From Omphiscola glabra (taxonomy: Eukaryota; Mollusca; Gastropoda; Lymnaeidae), in NCBI GenBank assembly GCA_964017045.1, contig OZ024810.1, positions 1,770,111 to 1,834,110 of the forward strand: 64,000 bases of DNA, given 5' to 3'. Of this stretch, positions 59,120-64,000 are shown in pieces. The notes under the pieces are model-generated. The model was not told the origin of the DNA. It did no database searches and worked only from the letters and a program-made list of their open reading frames with translations. Both the position numbers and the translations under genes were made by a program. The first letter of the stretch is position 1; every line of letters begins with the position of its first letter.

Positions 59120-59442
59120 GCCTAAGACCCAAAGAGTCACTGACGCAACGTGTACAACATCAAAGAGACACTGGTACAACGTGTACAGCACCAAAGGGAC
59201 ACTGGTACAACGTATACAGCACTAAAGAGACACTGATACAACGTGTACAGCACCAAAGAGTCACTGGTATAACACCAGAGAGACACTGGTACAACGTGTA
59301 CAGCATCAAAGAGTCACTGGTACAACGTGTACAGCATCAAAGAGTCACTGGTATAACACCAAAGAGGCACTGTTACAACGTGTACAGCACCAAAGAGTCA
59401 CTGGTATAACACCAGAGAGACACTGGTACAACGTGTACTGGA
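59120..59442. repeat. Degenerate 31-33-bp minisatellite
   Basis: About ten units of AGAGTCACTGGTACAACGTG plus TACAGCACCAA, some shortened to ACTGGTATAACACC. Confidence 0.85.
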
Positions 59443-61313
59443 TTTTTCCACACTGAGGACTTCATATGGGAAATAATTCTCGTCACGGCGCCCCACCCAA
59501 CCTTGACCTTAACCGCGACAATGCACTTTCTGCTCTTTCAAGTGTTGACCATCTTTAAATTTAATTAGTCCGTTTCCTTCTTGTTCTATTTTTAGATGTT
59601 CAGTCATTTACTTGGTCGACTTGGTGAATACAAATTATTTGCAATAAGCAATGAAGAGCTTGTTTCTGATATTAAATGAAAAGTACAAGCAAAATATGTT
59701 CAACATGGCTGGACAAAGATAACGGACGCTTGGGAAAACATCTGATTCACGTCTGCCACAATCGACCATGGGTACCGAGGGTAAAGGAGAGGGGTGTTGG
59801 TTGTCAGGGCAACACCCAGGCTCCAATGACACGATTCAGAGAAAATTGAGAGCAGGGAAAGTGCTGACCCCATGAGCTGACCCTCCATGTTTGCATAAGA
59901 CTGTTATGTTTAATAACGGTGACCCCCAAGGACCCCGCATTTCCATGCGACGGGGTCAACCCCAATGTCCACGCGCCAATGCCAAAATCTGTCTATTTGT
60001 ACTTTCTCGTAGCGTTCAACTGTGACCCGCTGCATGGACAGCTCCCAAAGGGCAAAGACTGGAAATGTACAATCATCGGTGGGGGGGGGGGGTAGCGAAT
60101 GGGGCGCGGGGAGGACGATCGTCAGTCCTTTAAGTTAAAGGTGGGGGGGACCCCGAGCCAAATAGGAGAACGAATTTTGTTATAAATTGTAAATATGTTT
60201 TTTAATAAATTATGTCATTGGTAATTCAGCCCTAGGTGCCATATAATTCAGTTACGAAATGCAAGCAATCCCGGTCATCATATTACAGCAGTTTAATATC
60301 ATTCATATGCCAATGAATTCAAGTTCAAGTCCTTTTTAAAGCCCTTTATGGGTGTTGATAGTGTCTATTAACAATTTATATGTACGGATTTCTTTCCAGC
60401 GGCTTGGTTGAAAAATTGTATGTACTGACTTTCACCTGCATTGAACGGCTTTGCCAACTTTCTAATTTCTATTTGACTTCGTTGTTTCCCTCGTTAGTCA
60501 TTGCAGAAGTGGGTTCGCATCCGTATTTGTTTACCAAACTAAAAAATCACGTGTTCTTAGTCTTAATCAAGGGTGCCTGCACCCTGGGGGGCGCGGGAGG
60601 CCATATCAGGGAGTGGTGGAAAACCCATCCGGATTATTCACAATTTTGTTAGAAGCAGCAGATGTCAGTGCGTGAACTTTCATTCTATGTGACATTGTTA
60701 CATAGATAGTTTTGTTTTTTAAATTATCATACATTTTAAGCGGGAGTGTGGGGGTTGCGACGCTGCCTTTGTTTGGGGGGGGGGGGGGTTGATATCGGTC
60801 CGTCCACCTCAGTGAGGTTATAGGTTAACTTCGGTTTAATTTGCACCTTCTCGACACAATATTTTAAAAAGAGGTTATTATTTTTTTCTTATAAAGTAAG
60901 AAAACTATCCAGTAAAGTTTAAACGCACCCCCCCCCCGGGGTGCCCTAAAGAGTAAAACCCGGGCAATGGATACTATGATAACACACACATGACATACCA
61001 ATCCAGTGTTAGTGGACGATGCCAATAATGATAATGCGCGGACACGATTTGTACCAATAATATATATCTTTTTTTCTGGGCCCTATAAAACCATTTGGCA
61101 TTATATGTCCTGTAATGTTGTGTGTATAATACATATGAATGGATTCAACTAAATTCCAACACATCTCCGACCCTTCGCAACCTCTTTTGTGGAGATTCAA
61201 TAAAATTTAAAGCTAATTTCCAACATTATGAGAAGAGCTAGGAACTTGAAGCTGGTATGTGCTAACAAACATCTCAGTGCTTAGCCATTGTAATCGCTGT
61301 TTATGGGCTAGAA
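59443..61313. other. No gene seen
   Basis: Mixed composition with G-rich tracts (12-nt run at 60081-60092). The 90-codon + frame at 60380 has no recognised motif. Confidence 0.5.
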
Positions 61314-61519
61314 CAGTGGTCGGCAAATCGTGGCTCGCGAGCCGCATGCGGCTTTAGCGACCTGAGTGCGGCTCGGCCAGTCGGCCACAAATCGGTTTTG
61401 ATTCCGAAACACAAGGTTCTTGACAGGTTATTTAATTTAATAATTTTTTTTTAAAAAATCGTCCAGCTGCTGATTTTTGGCTCTTTTCACGACGAATGAG
61501 TTTTCCGTACAGTCCACTG
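61314..61519. mobile_element. Complete hAT MITE (206 bp) with perfect 8-bp target duplication
   Basis: Begins CAGTGGTCGGCAAATCGTGG and CTCGCGAGCCGCATGCGGCT, like the SPIN/OposCharlie group of hAT transposons, and ends ...CAGTCCACTG. It is flanked by GGCTAGAA at 61306-61313 and 61520-61527. There is no transposase. A truncated relative is at 52163-52302. Confidence 0.9.
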
Positions 61520-61527
61520 GGCTAGAA

Positions 61528-63370
61528 TATGTAAGCCATTTGTCCAATGCTTGACTGTAACTGTAACTTTTGGTTACAAAGTCCTGACCTACTGACCAAG
61601 GGTCACTACGCTAAAAATAGAAACCGCGTCATCGCGTCCAGCACCCAAGTAAAAACCGCCACGAAATGACCAGTCAACAAGCAACCTTGTGTGTGGTTGC
61701 AGTAGGCAACGTTACACTACACACTCCCGTACAACTGGAGCACGGGGAGCAAATCTACGGGCCATGTGATATTACGTAATGAGTGACCTCCCCTTTCAAT
61801 GCAAGTTGGTCGACGTGACTAATGTTCACTATTGTTGCCTGCTTGGAGTTCGCCTGCGGCTATTGGCCAAGTCGGTTGGGCTGGGGGAGGGGGTGTGGGG
61901 CTTGGTTAATTAATAACTAACAACGTTTGTAAATTTATTATTTAAGTTTAATTTGTGCGTAATTTTTAGTAGCTTTTTCTAAAAAAAAATTGAACTTTTT
62001 AAAAGTAAAAAATTAGCTAACTCAACAAAGACCGAACCTGGACGGACAGTTGTGACGTCATAGCATCAACAAAATGGAGGCCCTCTCACAATGTTTTTGC
62101 ACGAAGAGTGACAATGTATGAGTTTTACTATACATTAAAAATAACGTCAGGTCATTTACATTTCATGTGATCACAAAATTTGGCTACTAATGCGAAGAGA
62201 TATCACCATGACGTCATTTGCGTGTTGTGTCCCTGGTTCCGATAGGGTCAAAACCCTGGTTCCGATAGGGTCAAAACCCATATAAATATTAGGCATTCAT
62301 TAGGGATAAGTTTAGGGTTCAGGTTAGGTTTAGATTTAGGGTTCAGGTTAGGTTTAGGGATAAATTGAGGACATAAGTCATGATAAGTTCGCGGGTCGCG
62401 GCAACCAAGATGGCGGCCATGGTAAAAAATAAACGCGTTGATATCTCTTCACATTTACCCAAAATTTTAGTATTATAAGTATACATCAAGTTCATCAAGA
62501 TCTTCAACCTAACTTGCCCCTGTCTGTTCAAATCCGATTTAAGACACAAATTAAAACAGAGGCTATCGATAGAGTCATAGAGTATAGAGGCTAACCGTTA
62601 TTCATGGACCCCAAGGCCAAGGTACTAGTAAGCCTACTAATGTGTAAGCTACTGCATGCTGATGTTAAAGAAAATATATAATTGTCCTTTCTCATATGTT
62701 CCACATGGCACTCAGTGGAAATAAAAGAGATATCTGTAGAATAAACTTAAGAAGATTTAAAAACAAAACTTATATATGAAATTTCAGTAATAAAATATAT
62801 TTAAAAGCTTCATAATTACGGGTACAAACATAATGGTATGAACATTTAAAAGAAGATGGTATGATATTTCGCTTTCAAACTTTATGATTATTACATTTTC
62901 AACAAGCCAACTTGAATGATATTTAACTCTAGGTAATCCTCTTTATCCCCGGGCCATATGAAATCAAATAAAATATCTTTAATTAGTTAATTAAAAACAC
63001 AACATTGTCGAAACGTCCTGACAATAATAACTAAAAAATATAATTTACAATAGCAAGCTACTTATTATTTACTACACATGACTTTAAATTTTTTTTTTTT
63101 ACTTAGTATATCAAGTTTCTAAGGAGCCACATTGTCCATTCCATAACTATTTATTAATTCCCCAGCTATTTATTCCTTGTGATAAGGGGAAAGAATGATT
63201 ATAAATAATGCACCTTCCTGAAACATGCATATTCTCCCTTGCTTTGCCTCAGCTTTACGGTAACAAATCATTTTAAGAAATTGTGAAAATATATGACTTT
63301 AGGAAGGGAAAATCTTTTATTAAATAATCTCACGTTTGTTTCCCCTAACATTTCTAACTAACGATCTTGT
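61528..63370. other. No gene seen; telomere-like degenerate patch
   Basis: 62220-62275 duplicates TGGTTCCGATAGGGTCAAAA. 62300-62362 repeats TTTAGGGTTCAGGTTAGG and TTTAGGGATAA, a degenerate TTAGGG-like tract. CRE-like TGACGTCA lies at 62053-62060 and 62209-62216. Confidence 0.5.
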
Positions 63371-64000
63371 CAGTTGACGTCACTGGAGACAGTTGAGACC
63401 TCTTCTTTTAAGTTTTTATAAGTACCGGTATGCTATTCATCCTTCGCATCCGAAGATGACCAACGTGTGCAATGTTATATTCCTTGCCAGTTCTATTTGT
63501 GCCTTGCTCAAATGTAGGTCACGCTTGATATGGAATCCTAGTCGGATTGGAGGCTATTCTTCTGAGTGCCATACTTGGGCGCAAGTGGTACATTTACTCT
63601 CCGAAGACTGTGTTCCAAAAGTGGATCTGCCTCGCCAGCTTGTGTGCCCCAACAGTGGGTCTGCCTCACCAGTTTGTTATCTGATAGTGAACTTTATAAT
63701 TGAAATACCAAAGTGGCATAGGCACCTGAAATCAGCAGATATTAATCTCGACGAAGCCAAAGATTGGTCAATATGTATAAATAAAAGCCTTCGTCAGATT
63801 CAAGGATGCAATTTACTACATTTTAATATTAAATTATTATTCCAGTTACATCCTTTGAAATTGACCAAAAAAAAATAATGTTCAAAAAGTAGCAATACAA
63901 AAACACACAGCCCGTAATCAAGCATTACACCTATTCGACCCTCATGCACTATCATAATGAAATGAACACGAAGGTACCCTTGACCACAGTCGTTGGAGTG
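63371..64000 (+). other. Possible transposon-derived open frame at right edge
   Basis: A + strand frame (63393-63878, 161 codons; ATG-initiated only from 63456) includes an imperfect internal duplication (GTGGATCTGCCTCGCCAG / GTGGGTCTGCCTCACCAG). The start of the frame has no splice or promoter context and no domain is recognised. It may be a degraded retroelement fragment. Confidence 0.2.

Overview
The window is animal nuclear DNA: AT-rich, intron-bearing, and crowded with minisatellites and short non-autonomous DNA transposons. A thyroid-hormone-receptor-like nuclear receptor and an ectodomain related to type IIB receptor tyrosine phosphatases point to a lophotrochozoan, most probably a mollusc such as a gastropod. 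That placement is inference, because no species-diagnostic gene is present.

Two spliced genes can be assembled with continuous reading phase. Gene A (+ strand, 14279-20412) has eight coding exons. It encodes a secreted-then-anchored type I single-pass membrane protein of about 395 residues: signal peptide, N-glycosylated ectodomain with a membrane-proximal FN3-like domain, one transmembrane helix and a basic cytoplasmic tail. Exon 8 may be terminal (stop plus AATAAA) or may splice onward through a consensus donor. Gene B (- strand, 46128 down to 40179) has seven coding exons totalling 1239 residues. It encodes a thyroid hormone receptor-like (NR1A-type) protein with a complete two-finger DNA-binding domain and a recognisable but altered ligand-binding domain. 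Two of the three arginines that hold the ligand carboxylate in vertebrate TR are replaced and no normal AF-2 helix is visible. A roughly 885-residue C-terminal extension carries a CtBP-type PLDLT motif and a 26-residue repeat encoded by a 78-bp minisatellite. Together these suggest a ligand-independent, possibly repressive receptor.

Layout: 1-4.9 kb is minisatellite-rich with no gene. 5-14 kb is AT-rich intergenic DNA with several MITEs and a 0.23-kb tandem duplication. 14.3-20.4 kb is gene A, whose introns are partly built of tandem arrays, two of which duplicate the 5' splice site. 20.5-40 kb is non-coding with a nested hAT MITE, a 1.3-kb 17-bp satellite, a 33-bp perfect hairpin, a 1.6-kb 33-bp satellite with higher-order structure, and a decayed coding remnant near 36.4-36.8 kb. 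40-46 kb is gene B, with a solo-LTR-like insertion in intron 4. 46-64 kb is non-coding with further minisatellites, two copies of one hAT MITE family, and a cluster of nuclear-receptor-type direct repeats at 53.2-55.5 kb.

No tRNA, rRNA, CRISPR or prokaryotic feature was recognised. Nearly all long open frames outside the two genes come from tandem arrays whose unit has no stop codons. The two genes have no evident functional link beyond proximity.
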